64,000 nt of DNA from Miscanthus floridulus (GCF_019320115.1 NC_089593.1:11623908-11687907), one strand, 5' to 3'; shown: positions 33,212-46,878, counted from the first letter of the stretch. Numbers and translations are program-made. Notes: generated from the sequence alone by a model not told the origin.

Positions 33212-33339
33212 GCTAGGCTTAGATAAACGAGAAAAAAATGGATGGCATGTTATTCGTGGGAGAGGAGATACAAATTACTTCCTCATCCGTTCAATATATC
33301 TCACGTAGGAAGTGGAAGATCGAGCATGCAACATCACAC

Positions 33340-33524
33340 TCACTCGTCGGCCCTCGGGGTGCTTGCGAACATGAAGGCCTTGTAGAGTTGTAGGTCAGCT
33401 TTCGCACCAGCAACGCCCCTCCCCACCCTTCCTCTAGCTCCTTCACGATGCGTTCCCCGAGCAGGTCCACGCCCTACTTCTTCACCGATGTCACCATCGC
33501 CGATGACCTCATCATGGCGATGGC
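33340..33524 (-). pseudogene. Methyltransferase last-exon fragment (copy 2)
   Basis: Duplicate of 21201-21385 with the same stop and insertion. Confidence 0.8.
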
Positions 33525-34568
33525 CAAAGTTGATTGTCGCACCAAAATGATGTCCACTTTTTAGTCTTTTTAGTTGCGAGAGACAAATAAAAGAGGGGAC
33601 CATCTTTTGACAAACATAAAGAAATAGTTATCCATCTGGTCAGCTTTCATCCTTCTTGTTTCATCGAACCTCCATGTTTATTCTCCCATACATGATAGAA
33701 AAAAATAAATTCAGAAATTCTCGTAGTAAACAGAAATATTTGGCAATTAATTTGGTAGACTCATATGGTCATCACCATAATTAGTCATTGGACCTATTCT
33801 CTTTAAAAATTTACCTATCTCTACCATTATGAAAAATACATAAAGTTATCTCTAATTTTGCATCTAACTACCAATTTATGTAAAAGATAATTTAAAAATT
33901 GCAAAATTATATATAAATTACCCACCTCTATTGTCATAAAATAGAATTTAAACTAACCCTCTAAATTTGCATATAAATTACTTACATGTGCCATCATATA
34001 ATATATTTTAAATAACCCACATCTTTGTATCTATTGACCGGTTTGTACCATTATGAAATATAATTTAATATAATCCCTAATATCTTTTATAATTTAATAT
34101 AACCCATATCTTTGTATCTAATGACCTGCTTAGATATTGTTTGCCTATGGATGCACTCCATATGCCAGGTCATGTGGTAGATCACAGATGTGATACTCCC
34201 ATTGAGTCCTTTGTAGTCCACTCCCCGTATGTAGAACAAGTAGAACCCGGTTGCGAGGGAAGTCTTTGCTCTGTTCTTGATTTTCCTTAGTAATGTTTCT
34301 TATACATAGATGAAGAGTCATTATGCTATACATGATTGTATATGTTCTAGGGTATACAAAAGACTTAGTAAATAAGAAATGACATAAGAATTCAATCTCT
34401 AAACTAATCTCCTGTCTAGCCTTAGTATAACAATGAGTAGTCTATTTCTATCTCTGGGTGTTATCAATATTTACACTTATCATTTATTTATTATTGGCTT
34501 ACCCCTGTTAGAGTATGTGTTATGTGATTGATTCTATCATAAGTAATGCATACTTGTTCATCGTCTCT

Positions 34569-34936
34569 AGCCACCCCATAGCTCCTCTCTGGTAAAATAT
34601 AAATAACGATACCTACAATACTCCTGGTAAAATGCTACAATGGTATAATTATCTGTGTGTTTGTGGATTCTTTCTATTCATATCTTAATATTCTTTCTAG
34701 TCACATGAAATGATAAGATAACTACTCAGTAGTAATGCTAAGTAATCCTAACAACTACTTTTAGCTTCAACACTGGGGATGACAACCTAGTACAAATAAG
34801 CTAGAGGTGTATGTAATTAGTAAGTGACTACCAAAACAAGTGTCAAGTTAATAAATACCATCAAGCATTTCTGGTGTAATTGCTAGGGATAGATTTCAAA
34901 TTCTATTCTTGGTAGTGACGCTAAGAAATGTCAACA
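34569..34936 (+). repeat. Old Athila-like LTR end (copy 2)
   Basis: Duplicate of 22430-22797. One base differs near 34755 (AACTAC against AACCAC). Confidence 0.6.
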
Positions 34937-36660
34937 GTGTATCTAATTATTCTATCGCATAAAAGTTAAGCAACTTAGGTTCCAATCCAACTCTAGCATG
35001 ACAATTTTAAGAATGTAAAGATATGAATTGAATTTCTCAAAGTAAATTACTAAAGTAAAGAGGGAAAGGAACACGGTGATGTTTTTCTGAGGTATCGAAG
35101 AGTCGCCACTCCCCACTAGTCCTCGTTGGAGCACCCGTGCAAGGGTGTAGCTCCTCTTTGATCCGCGCAAGGACCAAGTGCTCTCTACGGGCTAATTCTT
35201 TGACACTCCGTCATGGTGAATCGCCCACAACTGCTCACAAAGCCGACTTGGGTCATCCACAAGCTCTCTAGAAGATCACCAAGCTCCCAATCACCACCAA
35301 GATGTCTAGGTGATGGCGATCGCTAAGAGTAACAAGCACAAACTCTCACTCGACCCTCACAAGGCTAATGAGATGAGTGGATGCACACTTGCTACTCCCT
35401 ATGCACTAATGAGGTCTTTAATCTTGGATTAGCAAATCTCAATGACCCTCACTAGGCTCTTACACTTTCTTACACTCCAAAGGTGTTTCTCGGCTCAACA
35501 AATGAGCAAGAGACTTCCCATGGACGAGTAGAGAAAGTATTTATACACCTCAAACAAAACAAGTCGTTGGGAGGCTGAGTCAGCACTCTGCGGGCTGACC
35601 GGACGCTCCGATCAAGGTGACCAGATGCTTCGGTCAGTTCAACATGCCTCTTTGTCAAAGAGAGCCATTAAGTTCTGACCGGACTCTGAGCAGCGTTCGG
35701 TCAGCACCCACCGGACGCGTCCGGTCGAGAAAAACCCTCTCTGGTGCATCTCTGTTGTCGACCGGACATAGACCCCCAGCGTCTAGTGCTCTTCCACTCC
35801 ACGTCCGGTTAGTACCAGACGGCTGCCTTTGATCAAATAAACTGACCGAACACACCCTCTAGCGTTTGGTCACAACCAGACCAGCGTCCGGTTAATTATT
35901 TGACCCTCCATTCACTTCTAATTCAAAATCCTACGTGAATGAAGTTACCTCCAATTGATATAAGGGCTTCACCTGAGCTACCTAGTTCTAAGTTTGACAA
36001 GTGTGCACCACACCTAAATCATTAGGCTCACCTAGGTCAAGCTACTAGTCCATACTCCCCTTAATAGTACGGCTAAAGGAAAAACAAAGTCCTAAACTAC
36101 TCTAAGTATCTCTCCAACTTCAAATAACACTTAGAACTAGTCCGTCCTTAACCTTGTCGTCCATCCTTTGAAAACCGAATCGAATTCCGGCGACGGGGGC
36201 TTGAAAACCATAATTGCCCAATCAATTGCTATTGCCATGACCTAACTCATAATGCCTCTGCAAACCACACGTTAGTCGTAATAATCTCGTGTCGTCATTA
36301 ATCACCGAAACCCAACTAAAGGCCTAAATGCTTTCAAGATTCATCATCTCGAAACATAGTTTCACAAAATTATATATTGACTATATTTTATAAATATTTT
36401 GTAGCAAAAACTAATGGTTAAAGTTGTTTTTAGAGACCGTGTCGTCGTCCAAAACGAGGAAACCAGAGGGAGTAGCGTGCAGTGAGGGAAAAGTGATTAA
36501 AAAGGGGGCCAATACTATTATGTGCTTTACCAGCACAGGAATAATATTGCAGAGTTCCTCGCTCTCTGATCTGATGATGCTGCTTCCTGCTGATGCGAAA
36601 GAGGGTCACAGGCTCACAGCACAGTGATGGTTACAGACTGTGCAGCAACAAGTTGATAAG

Positions 36661-36934
36661 GGCCATGTTTAGTTGGCCACAAAGTTGGCGCCCCCTAAAA
36701 TCCCGAGATACTGTAGCACATTGTAGCATTTCGCTTGTATTTGGTAATAATTGTCCAATCGTTGACTAATTAGGCTCAAAACGTTCGTCTCGTAAAGTAC
36801 AATCAAACTGTGCAATTAGTTTTTGATTTCGTCAACATTTAGTACTCCATGCATGTACCGCAAGTTTGATGTGACGGAAAATCTTCTTTTTGCATAGTGT
36901 CAAAGTTAGGAATTTAGTGGAACTAAACATGGCC
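36661..36934. mobile_element. MITE, 274 bp (copy 2)
   Basis: Duplicate of 24523-24796, same AAG flanks. Confidence 0.85.
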
Positions 36935-37072
36935 AAGGCTTAGCCGGCAGCCCTACTTACTCGTACATGCTATTGTCGAGAATCATGCAAAGTTAATAAG
37001 GCTAGGTGTGGTAGGTGAGGTGAGGACGCATGGAAAACGAAAGCAAGCAAACAGGGCATGGGGCATGGCTTA

Positions 37073-37314
37073 GGCCCTGTTTAGATCCTACCCAAAATCC
37101 AAAAATTTTCAAGATTCCCCGTCACATCAAATCTTGCGGCATATGCATGGAGTATTAAATGTAGGTAAAAAGAATGACTAATTGCACAGTTTGCCCGTAA
37201 TTGGCGAGACGAATCTTTTAAGCCTAAATAGTCCATAATTGGACAATTTTTGCCAAATACAAACGAAAATGCTACAGTAGCCAAAAGCCAAAAATTTCGC
37301 ATCGAAACGGGGCC
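37073..37314. mobile_element. Tourist-like MITE (copy 2)
   Basis: Duplicate of 24935-25176 with TTA flanks. Confidence 0.87.
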
Positions 37315-38207
37315 TTAATTCGTTGTAGCGTTTACTCCGCAGCTGTCTGTTTGCATCGATGACATGAGCTCTGCATCTGCACCCCAAAGCGCTACCGGAG
37401 ATTGGGCATGCTGTGCGCCACGGTGTGGACCTCCTCGTGCTGGGACGCGCGCCTTCCATGGGGTGCATCACCTGCCGGATCGGAGCCCGAACAGGGACCA
37501 ATTGCAGGGCTTGCCGATCGAACGCCTCCAGGGCGCGAGGCCCGGTCTTATTTCATGCAGATTGATACATGCGAAGAAGATCGGGGCTTAGTAGATAAGT
37601 ACCTAGGCTTAGATGAGCCACAACGAAATGACCGTTGAGAGCTGCTTGGGAGGCGACCCTGAGGACCTCGACGACGTTGAAGACAACGACGCCGGCGACC
37701 ACAAAGGCGGTGCAGAGCTCACTGAAGATCGGCGTTTTCGCGTTGCTAAAGACACCGACAACAGCCTTACGGGATATAGGGCAGTCGTTGAGAGGATTTT
37801 GGAGGACGACATCATGGTTCCACAAGTCGAGCTCGATCCCCCCGAAGGTCGACGAGTCCACGTCTTCGACGACTACAACGGCGAGCAGGAGTTAGTGGAC
37901 GGCACAGGCAATGGCCAGATCACTGATTCAGTCGCTGCTGCTCCTGGAGACAGAGGGTGGTGGAGACCATTCGCACGGCGACCTCGCAACCCGGCGGTCT
38001 TGGATCTTCACCAGCGAGGGGTGGAGGTAAGCTTGTCTGGAGATTTGGTAAAAGGGGATGGGACGGAGGATGAGGACAGCGGATGGAAATCCGTTGGTGA
38101 TCGTGGTGATCGATCTGTATCTGATCCCGCGATAGACCTCCGTCCCATAGGAGTAAAGTCCAAATTCTGGGCGTCGACGGACGACGATGATTCCGATGAG
38201 GAGGTTG

Positions 38208-38712
38208 TGTTGGGTTTCAGTGGATCAACTAGAGTAGATCTAGGCCGGTGAACTCATATAACCATGAAGCACATGCACATTTAGACCTAAACCACTACAC
38301 CGAGAGGGAGATAGGGGAGAGAGGACTGGTGATGAACCTGAGCCTCCAGATGATGTCGCGGTTGTGCTAGCCATTGCGGGTTCGGTGATGGAGGCAGCAC
38401 ACGGGCAGCGACGGGTGAAGTAGAGGTTGCACGGACGTCGATGCAATGCAGTCGGGCGTAGCAGTGACGACGACGAGGATCAGCGGAGCTTCCCGTCGCT
38501 GGCTGCGCGCCCTCGTAGATCGGTCTAGGGTTTTGTCGGTGGGTTTGCGGCTCACGGCGAACCTCGTACTTTGAGCCGTCGGCCCCCACCTCTCTATATA
38601 GCGCAGTGCGACGGGGGCCCACCAACCATGTAGGGTTGGGCGCCCCCGATCAGGGCGCGAGACCAAGGCCCAATAGGCCGTTGGGCCTACTGGTCAGGAG
38701 ATCAATCTAACA
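38208..38712 (-). repeat. Copia 3' LTR
   Basis: Bounded by TG...CA in element orientation. A TATATAG box lies at 38595-38600 on the minus strand, preceded by a GC-rich region. Confidence 0.95.
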
Positions 38713-38910
38713 TTCTCCCCCTTGATCTCACTATTACTTTTATCTTTAAACTTTAAACTTCAATCCTTTAAACCTTACTCATTTCTTCACAGATGATGCA
38801 TAGAGCATGTTTCATCGTCTCGGTCAATCGCCGATAGATTTGACAGCTACAATGCACGTCTCTGATCTGAAACAGTTACTTTAACTTTTGGGCCCTTTAT
38901 AGTCCAGGAA

Positions 38911-41900
38911 TCATAGGCTTTCCCTTAAACCCATGCCGGCTACATGTTCTCTGAACACGTTGGGTGGTAAGCCTTTTGTAAGCGGATCCGCGAGCATCTT
39001 TTCGGTACTTATATGCTCAAGACTTATCATTTGATCCCGGACTTTATCCTTCACAACATAATACTTTATGTCAATGTGTTTGGCAGCACCACTTGACCTA
39101 TTGTTGTGAGCATACTGTACTGCTGGATTATTATCGCAGTATAATTTCAGTGGTCTATTGATGTCGTCAACCACCTTTAAACCGGGTATGAACTTCTTTA
39201 GCCAGTTCACCTGCCCCGTTGCCTCATAACATGCTACAAACTCGGCATACATTGTGGACGATGTAGTGACGGTTTGCTTTGAGCTTTTCCATGAAATAGC
39301 TCCCCCTGCGAGAGTAAACACATATCCAGACGTGGATTTTCTATTATCTCCCGCATAATCAGAATCTGAATATCCCACTATATGGAGTGAATCAGATTTT
39401 CTATACGTCATCATGAGGCCTTTCGTTCCTTGCAAATAACGTAAGACTTTCTTTACCAATTTCCAATGTTCTATTCCAGGATTGCTCTGGAATCTGCCAA
39501 GTAACCCGGTAACAAATGCCAAGTCAGGGCGCGTACACACTTGAGCATATTGCAAGCTTCCGACAGCTGAAGCATATGGAACCACTTTCATTTGATCGAT
39601 CTCATATTGGTTCCTGGGGCATTGAAAATCCCCATATCTGTCGCCCTTGACTATAGGAGCAGGTGAGGGACTACATTTGTGCATACTGAATTTCTTTAAG
39701 ACTTTTTCTATGTATGCCTTTTGTGATAGTCCTAATACCCCTTTACTTCTATCTCGGTGAATCTCGATCCCTAGAACGAACGAAGCTTCACCAAGATCTT
39801 TCATATCAAATTTTGAGGACAAAAACTTCTTTGTTTCCAGTAGTAGACTGACATCACTACTAGCAAGTAAGATATCATCCACATACAGGACAAGGAAGAT
39901 AAACTTCCCATTCTTAAACTTTGCGTAGACACAATTGTCCTCAACATTATCTTTAAACCCAAAATTCTTTATTGTCTGATCAAACTTCAAGTACCACTGT
40001 CTTGAAGCTTGTTTTAATCCATAAATAGATTTCTTTAGGCGGCATCCCAAACGTTCTTTTCCTTCCATGACAAAACCTTTCGGTTGTGCCATGTAAACAT
40101 TTTCCTCTAAGTCTCCGTTGAGAAATGCCGTCTTTACATCCATCTGATGTAATTCCAAATCGTAATGTGCCACTAATGCCATTATGATTCTAAAGGAATC
40201 CTTACATGAGACTGGAGAAAAGGTCTCATTGTAATCAATCCCTTCTCTTTGTGTAAAACCTTTTGCCACAAGTCGGGCTTTATATCTCTCTATATTCCCT
40301 TGAGAGTCAAGTTTTGTTTTGTAGACCCATTTACAGCCTACTGTTTTGGCTCCTTTAGGAATTATCTCCAAAACCCAAACTTTATTTGCATTCATTGATC
40401 TCATCTCATCTTCCATGGCCTCAAGCCACTTTGATGAATGGTCACTTTTCATGGCTTCTTCAAATGAGGTGGGATCATCCTCCATTTGAAATTCTTCAGT
40501 GTTGTACACTTCATAATCAGCAGGAATAGCTGATTTTCTAACTCTTTGAGACCTTCTAGGGGCCTCCTCAATTGGCACATTTTCTGTTTGAGGCTGTTGT
40601 TGCTCCCCCTCATGTGTGGCAATAGGTTCTATAGGATCCTGAGCCACAGGTTCCTCATCATCATTCATTGTTGCCACAGGCGGGATAACAACAGGTGCTG
40701 GCACCACAGTGTCTTGTCCTGTTGGTGCAGCAACAGCAGGTAGTGAGAAAAATGGCTCATGAATGATCGGAGTGGGTGCAAACACCCGCTTCTCTTCAAG
40801 GTCAATTTCTCGAGCTACCATGCTCCCCCTTATCATTTCATCCTCTAGGAAGACAGCGTGTCTCGTTTCCACAAACTTTGTATGTCTGTTAGGACAGTAG
40901 AAACGAAAACCTTTTGACTTTTCTGGGTAGCCAATGAAATGGCAACTCACTGTTTTGGGATCTAGCTTCCCAATGTTTGGGTTAAAAACTTTAGCCTCAG
41001 CAGGGCTCCCCCACACACGCAAGTGGTTAAGCGAGGGTACTCTTCCTGTCCATAACTCATACGGTGTTTTGGGCACCGACTTACTTGGTACTCTATTGAG
41101 AATATGAATGGCGGTTTTTAACGCCTCCATCCACAGACTCGTGGGTAAAGTGGAGTAACTTATCATACTACGCACCATATCCATCAGGGTACGGTTACGC
41201 CTTTCAGCTACTCCATTCTGCTGAGGTTCGCCCGGTGTTGAATACTGGGCGACTATACCATTCTCCTGTAAGAACCTTGCAAAAGGTCCAGGAACTTGTC
41301 CATATGGGGTATGTCGACCGTAGTACTCTCCTCCACGGTCAGACCTGACTATCTTAATCTTTAAATCATGCTGATTTTCAACTTCTACTTTAAATATTTT
41401 AAATTTATCCAACGCTTCTGTTCTTTCTTTAATTGGATAAATGTAGCCAAACCGAGAGTAATCGTCTGTGAATGTTATGAACGAGTCATAACCATCCACA
41501 CTTTTCACAGGAAAAGGACCACATATGTCTGTGTGAATAATCTGTAGGATTCCTGTGCTTCGTTTGGCATCTTTCTTAATTTTCTTTACATACTTTCCTT
41601 TTATGCAATCTCTACATTGTTCTAACTCTGAGAGCTCTAATGGAGGAAGAATATCATTCTTAACTAGTCTTTCTATTCTCCCCCTCGAAATATGGCCTAA
41701 ACGACAGTGCCATAATTTCGACAATGCATCTTGAGCTCTCTTTCGTTTTCTGTTTCCATTCACATCACATACGGAATTAACATTTTCACGAAGTGATAAC
41801 AAATAAAGCTCGTCTTGTCGGAAGGCAAGACCAATACATTTATTATTAAACAATATCTGACATTTGCCATTTCCAAAATGGCAATCATAACCATCATGGT

Positions 41901-43071
41901 CCAACTTTGAAACACTAATCAAATTTCTTTGCAAAGAAGGTACATAAAGAACATCTCTAAGAATAATTATGAAGCCATCAGCAAGCTCTAACGGAAGATC
42001 ACCAACGGCCTCAACATCTGCTTGTTCTCCATTTGCGACTTTAATGAAACTTTCGCTTCTTTGCAAAGTTCTCGTCGAACGGAATCCCTGTAATGAATTA
42101 GCAACATGAATAGTTGCACCTGAATCAATCCACCAAGTAGATTTTGAAAACTTTACATACAAGGATTCATTTACGAACGTAATAATGTTCTCACCTTTAT
42201 TCTTCATAATCATCTTTAAGAAATCAGGACAATTCTTTTTATAATGTCCTGTCTTCTTGCAGTGGAGACACTGGTCTTTAGCCACTGGGAATTGCTGGTT
42301 CTGAGACTGTTGCATGGGACCTTTTCCAGATGATTTGGAGGAAGAACTGTTATTATAGTTCTTTTTCTTATCTTTTAGGTAGTTGACAGAACCACCTTGT
42401 GAAACTTTTATTCTTTCCTCCTCCTGCACACACATGGCAATGAGCTTTTCCAAATCCCATTTTTCAGGCTGTATGTTGTAATTAACAACAAATGTGTCAA
42501 ATTCTTTGGGCAAAGAAGCAAAAATCAAATGAATAAGAAACTCATCCTTGAGTGCCAAATCCATTGGTTTGAGCTTAGATGCCAGATTGCTCATTCTCAG
42601 TATGTGCTCTCTTATGCCACTGCCGCCACCAGAGTACCTTTCTGTGACCAGCTGCTTGATCAGCTGGGTTGCATATGTCTTTGAAGAGCCAGTGAACTGA
42701 CTCTTTATTCTGTCTAGGTACTCTGTGACCGTGTCACAGTCTGGAATTGAGCCCACAATAGCAGGCTCAATCGTGTTCTTTATCACTGCCAGACACTTCT
42801 TGTTGGCAGTGACCCATTTCCTATGCTCAAGGTCATAGGACATCTTTACGGGAGCAAAATCCCGCTCTCTGTTCTGCCATGCAGTATCAGTCTCATCTGT
42901 TTCCCTCACCGGTGCCTCAGGTTCTTTAGGGCACGGTGTGGTGACAACCCAGTCCACCTCAGCGAGGATAAAGGCCAGGTCTATCTTTTTCTTCCACTCA
43001 TTATAGTTATCACCTTTTAGAGTGGGGATCTCTTTGATACAACTCATTAAGTTGTATCCTCCTGAAAACAT
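38911..43071 (-). CDS. Copia Gag-Pol polyprotein (1386 aa)
   Basis: Single open frame with the order Gag-protease-integrase-RT-RNase H that defines Ty1/copia. Gag core from about residue 15 ([12 protein letters not shown]); zinc knuckle [14 protein letters not shown] at 268-281; protease [11 protein letters not shown] near 313-323; GAG-pre-integrase [13 protein letters not shown] near 455; integrase with [17 protein letters not shown] and [12 protein letters not shown] carrying the D, D and E; RT with [14 protein letters not shown] and the YVDD active site ([13 protein letters not shown]); RNase H with [10 protein letters not shown] near the C-terminus, ending [11 protein letters not shown]. 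Length equals full-size relatives. No frameshift or stop was found. It makes the capsid and enzymes of a cytoplasmic virus-like particle. The lineage within copia is not assigned. Confidence 0.95.
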   Translation of the reverse strand: MFSGGYNLMSCIKEIPTLKGDNYNEWKKKIDLAFILAEVDWVVTTPCPKEPEAPVRETDETDTAWQNRERDFAPVKMSYDLEHRKWVTANKKCLAVIKNTIEPAIVGSIPDCDTVTEYLDRIKSQFTGSSKTYATQLIKQLVTERYSGGGSGIREHILRMSNLASKLKPMDLALKDEFLIHLIFASLPKEFDTFVVNYNIQPEKWDLEKLIAMCVQEEERIKVSQGGSVNYLKDKKKNYNNSSSSKSSGKGPMQQSQNQQFPVAKDQCLHCKKTGHYKKNCPDFLKMIMKNKGENIITFVNESLYVKFSKSTWWIDSGATIHVANSLQGFRSTRTLQRSESFIKVANGEQADVEAVGDLPLELADGFIIILRDVLYVPSLQRNLISVSKLDHDGYDCHFGNGKCQILFNNKCIGLAFRQDELYLLSLRENVNSVCDVNGNRKRKRAQDALSKLWHCRLGHISRGRIERLVKNDILPPLELSELEQCRDCIKGKYVKKIKKDAKRSTGILQIIHTDICGPFPVKSVDGYDSFITFTDDYSRFGYIYPIKERTEALDKFKIFKVEVENQHDLKIKIVRSDRGGEYYGRHTPYGQVPGPFARFLQENGIVAQYSTPGEPQQNGVAERRNRTLMDMVRSMISYSTLPTSLWMEALKTAIHILNRVPSKSVPKTPYELWTGRVPSLNHLRVWGSPAEAKVFNPNIGKLDPKTVSCHFIGYPEKSKGFRFYCPNRHTKFVETRHAVFLEDEMIRGSMVAREIDLEEKRVFAPTPIIHEPFFSLPAVAAPTGQDTVVPAPVVIPPVATMNDDEEPVAQDPIEPIATHEGEQQQPQTENVPIEEAPRRSQRVRKSAIPADYEVYNTEEFQMEDDPTSFEEAMKSDHSSKWLEAMEDEMRSMNANKVWVLEIIPKGAKTVGCKWVYKTKLDSQGNIERYKARLVAKGFTQREGIDYNETFSPVSCKDSFRIIMALVAHYDLELHQMDVKTAFLNGDLEENVYMAQPKGFVMEGKERLGCRLKKSIYGLKQASRQWYLKFDQTIKNFGFKDNVEDNCVYAKFKNGKFIFLVLYVDDILLASSDVSLLLETKKFLSSKFDMKDLGEASFVLGIEIHRDRSKGVLGLSQKAYIEKVLKKFSMHKCSPSPAPIVKGDRYGDFQCPRNQYEIDQMKVVPYASAVGSLQYAQVCTRPDLAFVTGLLGRFQSNPGIEHWKLVKKVLRYLQGTKGLMMTYRKSDSLHIVGYSDSDYAGDNRKSTSGYVFTLAGGAISWKSSKQTVTTSSTMYAEFVACYEATGQVNWLKKFIPGLKVVDDINRPLKLYCDNNPAVQYAHNNRSSGAAKHIDIKYYVVKDKVRDQMISLEHISTEKMLADPLTKGLPPNVFREHVAGMGLRESL

Positions 43072-43529
43072 AATTCAAATAGGGTGAGAACAGAAATAAC
43101 AACAATAATTGCATGTCTTAATTTAACGTTGGTCAAAATTAAAACATACAATTATTTTCTACACTAATTCTACATCACCGTTGGGCAGAAATAGAATTAA
43201 TGTATAACAAAAAAGCATTATAATATTGTCATTAATCAACGTTGGTCAGAATAACAACAACATTATAATCAATTTAAAACATATCCTTTTTCAAAATTAA
43301 ATTCTCCCGTTGGTTCGAATTTAATAATGAAAATTACATCTTTAAATACGCAGCGGAAACTTTAGCATGTTATAATCTTTTTCCTATTTTCCAGAAGCAA
43401 AATTTACTGTTTACTGAACAAAAATATCGTTGGATAAATTTTGTACAGAAAATTGTCATAAAAATCAATTCAAATCGATCAAACTGTTTTCTGGAAAATA
43501 AGAAAAACAAAACTGTTACTTTACTGTTC

Positions 43530-44190
43530 ACTTGGCCATTTCGGCCCAGCCAGCACACGCGCGGCCCACCTTTTCTTCGGCCCATGGCCTTTTTTTCTCG
43601 CGCGCGCGCGCCAGCCAGCACTCCCGGCCCGGCGGCTTGCGGCCCAGCCGCGCGCCCCAGCGCTGTCCCGCTATTGCGGCCCAGCCGCGCGCCCCAGCGC
43701 TCCCCTGCGCCCAGGCCGCAACCTGGGCCTGGGCCGGGAATTCGGCCGCGCATCCATTCCCGCCTGGGCCTAGAGCCGGCCCGATTGATCGCCACCGTAC
43801 GTCGCGATCCGACGGTCGTCCGTCGATTTCGCAGGGATAAAAAACCCCGTCGGTCGGCGCCTACCCGAGAAACCCTAGCCTCATTTCTCTGCCTCCCCTT
43901 CTCTCTCATTCAACAGCGCAGCTCGGAGAAAAAACCCGCAGCAGCGGCCGTCCACCGTGGCCGAGGGAGAAGAAGGGCGGCACCGTCCAGCGCCCTCTCG
44001 CCGGCGTCCGTGCTCGCCCGAGGCTGAGCACGTCGCCGTCGAGGGGCCGCAGGGTGGTGCCCTGTTGCCGGGACCGCTTGGCGGGGAGCAGCGCGGATCT
44101 CGGCCCTGTCCCGCGCGCCGTTCGGGAGCAACGCCGCGGTCTTCTATCCGCGCGGTGGCGATGCCGCCGGCGGTGGGTAAGAGCCCAGGT
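43530..44190 (+). promoter_or_regulatory. Host-type promoter/leader inside the copia 5' region (antisense)
   Basis: On the plus strand, opposite to the element, many GGCCCA/TGGGCC site-II motifs (43545-43770) are followed by GATAAAAAA (about 43837), then GAAACCCTAGCC (telo-box, about 43870), a pyrimidine-rich leader and a GC-rich segment ending in a GGTGGGTAAGAG donor-like site near 44170. That arrangement is typical of ribosomal and other housekeeping gene promoters in plants. The GC frame (ATG at 43957) matches no protein I know. A 26-bp block is tandemly repeated at about 43639 and 43676. Confidence 0.45.
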
Positions 44191-44613
44191 AGGCTTCTTT
44201 TAGGGTTAGGGTTCCTTTTTAGGGTTAGGTTTTGGTTTTTCCGATTTGAAATCGGTTCCTTTTCTTTTCCCCGGCTCGCCGGCCTGCTCGACGGCGAGGT
44301 GACCGAGCCACCCTCTTCCCCTTTCTTTGATTCATTTGTTCGGATTTTTTGCCCGATTTGACGATTAGGGTTAGGGTTAGGGTGGAGACGGCACTGTTTT
44401 CTTTTCCCCGAATCACCTTCGGGTTTTAGGGTTCGTTCTTTGTAAGAAAAACCGAGCCCTTCTTCTTTTCTCGGATCCGACGGATCGAGTTAGGGTTCAA
44501 CCGAAAGTCGGGTGACCCCTTTTCTGCTTAGATCCACACTGGATCTAATCAACTTTTCTTTTTCTAATCGGTACCCGTTCTAGATCCACAAGCTAGTATG
44601 GCTCTGATACCAT

Positions 44614-45118
44614 TGTTGGGTTTCAGTGGATCAACTAGAGTAGATCTAGGCCGGTGAACTCATATAACCATGAAGCACATGCACATTTAGACCTAAACCA
44701 CTACACCGAGAGGGAGATAGGGGAGAGAGGACTGGTGATGAACCTGAGCCTCCAGATGATGTCGCGGTTGTGCTAGCCATTGCGGGTTCGGTGATGGAGG
44801 CAGCACACGGGCAGCGACGGGTGAAGTAGAGGTTGCACGGACGTCGATGCAATGCAGTCGGGCGTAGCAGTGACGACGACGAGGATCAGCGGAGCTTCCC
44901 GTCGCTGGCTGCGCGCCCTCGTAGATCGGTCTAGGGTTTTGTCGGTGGGTTTGCGGCTCACGGCGAACCTCGTACTTTGAGCCGTCGGCCCCCACCTCTC
45001 TATATAGCGCAGTGCGACGGGGGCCCACCAACCATGTAGGGTTGGGCGCCCCCGATCAGGGCGCGAGACCAAGGCCCAATAGGCCGTTGGGCCTACTGGT
45101 CAGGAGATCAATCTAACA
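44614..45118 (-). repeat. Copia 5' LTR
   Basis: Identical by eye to 38208-38712. It is followed in element orientation by the TGGTATCAGAGCCAT primer site. TATATA box at 45001-45006. Confidence 0.95.
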
Positions 45119-45343
45119 GGTTGTAGCTCACTCGCCCTATACGCTGGATTTAGTAAGACATGCAGCAGTCCATTGTTTCACCAAGGATACACTGTACGAG
45201 GCAGAGTTGGCGTTGCAAGATTCATCGGTTAACCGGCGGGTAGAGCAACCAGTAACTCCAGCGTCGATGAATTCGAAGGTCGAGCTTGCACGTAACATCA
45301 TGAAGGCGTTAATTGACGTTCGTCGGCCGGTGAGGACACCTTG

Positions 45344-45587
45344 GGTACCGTTTAGTTCCTAAAATTTTGCAAAATTTTTCAAGATTTCCCGTCACATCGA
45401 ATCTTTGGACGCATGCATGAAGCATTAAATATAAATAAAAAATAAAACTTATTACACAGTTTAGACGAAATTCACGAGACGAATCTTTTAAGCCTAATTA
45501 GACTATGATTGGACATTAATTGCCAAATAACAACGAAAGTGCTACCGTATCCTTTTCAAAAAAAAAATTCGTCAACAAAACAAGGCC
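45344..45587. mobile_element. MITE inside the gag-like ORF (copy 2)
   Basis: Duplicate of 26290-26533 with TTG flanks. Confidence 0.82.
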
Positions 45588-46878
45588 TTGGTCGGGCAGG
45601 TTGCCGCGACCGAGGAAGTCACCGGCGATGACCCTTGGAGATTGTGCAGTGAAGGTCAGGCGCGGCCAACAGCAGGTGACGAGGGGCACTTTTGCCGAGG
45701 TTTTGTGATCTTCACCACCATCAGCGACGCTGGAGACGTCAAGGCTCCGTAGTGATCGAACATCTATGACTCGAATTTAAAACGTTCCTGATCCGGTTTC
45801 ATCGCTGCAGTCCCGATCCGAACTAGCTGCAGGGACATCCGAAATAGCTGCAGGGTGGTGCGCGCGGCGGCCGCCATGGCTATGATGCTGCGTACGACTA
45901 TAATTACCACAACAACGACGACACACACTTCAATGGTCCAGGCTTCTACCCCAATCTCAGGGCTCATCCACCAAACTATGGCCTCAGATGGGAATATGAG
46001 CGGGGACGAAGGGGACGGTACGGAGGTAATGGAGCTCGTGGGTGGAACGGTGGCTACCGACAGGCTCGCACCTATCATCGGTAGCGGATGCCACCTCAAG
46101 CGCCATCGCAACAACATGTGCCACGGCAGCAGCATATGCCTCCGCAGCAGCTTGTGCCTCAACCACCAGCACGCGCCACCGCAGCATGTGCCTCAAGCAT
46201 CTTCGCAGCAGCACGTGCCACCGCTGTAGCATGTTTCAACACAGCAGCATGTACCGAATCCCTCTCAGATCCTGATGCAGCAATCAGTGAATCAGCAGCA
46301 GTATACATCTCAAGCTCCTCCAGCGGGATCCGCCACGGTGGCTCAGACTTCATCAGCACAGTCGGGACTGGGTTTGAAGCAGCAGCATGGTCCCAATGTC
46401 GAGCAGCAGCAGCTAACAGGAAAGGGGGCAGCAGAACATGGTGTCAACGCAAATATGATGCAAGGATCACAAATTTTGTAGGGCTCTTCTTCGGCTGCTG
46501 GACCAGGTGATGGGCGAGTTGGGAACTCAATAATAGAAACAACAAATGTGGGTGCTGCGGGTGGGACTCAGAAGACAGTCACCATTAAAATTTGCAGAAG
46601 GTGTGGAGTGAAAGGCCACCTGATGTTCGAGTGCACAGCGATAGTGTATTGTGAAATTTGCAGAAGCTCCGATCATGCCATGAGTCGGTGCTCGATTCTC
46701 AAGCAACCTAAACCAGTAGCCCAGTTGGTTGGTCAAGCGGCGGATGCACTGGCTGGTTTTCACATTCCACATGCACCAATTCAGCCGACAAAGCGAGATT
46801 CGAGAATGGCTTTGATCTCGACTTCCGGTAAAAATCTGACAGAGGAGGATGTTGCTGTTTTTTTATGTGTATTGGCCT

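Larger units (their letters stand above)
38208..45118 (-). mobile_element. Intact young Ty1/copia retrotransposon (6911 bp)
   Basis: Two 505-bp LTRs (38208-38712 and 44614-45118) that read identical along their length, a perfect 5-bp target duplication GGTTG (38203-38207 and 45119-45123), a primer site TGGTATCAGAGCCAT for initiator tRNA-Met next to the 5' LTR, a polypurine tract CAAGGGGGAGAA next to the 3' LTR, and one uninterrupted 1386-codon polyprotein on the minus strand. A leader of about 1.54 kb between primer site and gag is unusually long and includes GC-rich host-like sequence. All parts needed for autonomous transposition seem present. The undisturbed target sequence is seen in copy 1 at 26065-26069. 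Confidence 0.96.

Noticed and set aside
38240..38666. Open frames of 68-112 codons in the copia LTRs
   Set aside because: They lie wholly in LTR sequence in overlapping frames with no conserved domain; composition-driven.
44200..44385. TTAGGG/AAACCCTAA runs as interstitial telomere repeat
   Set aside because: Only two or three units each and not the plant TTTAGGG period; likely telo-box-type motifs in the leader.
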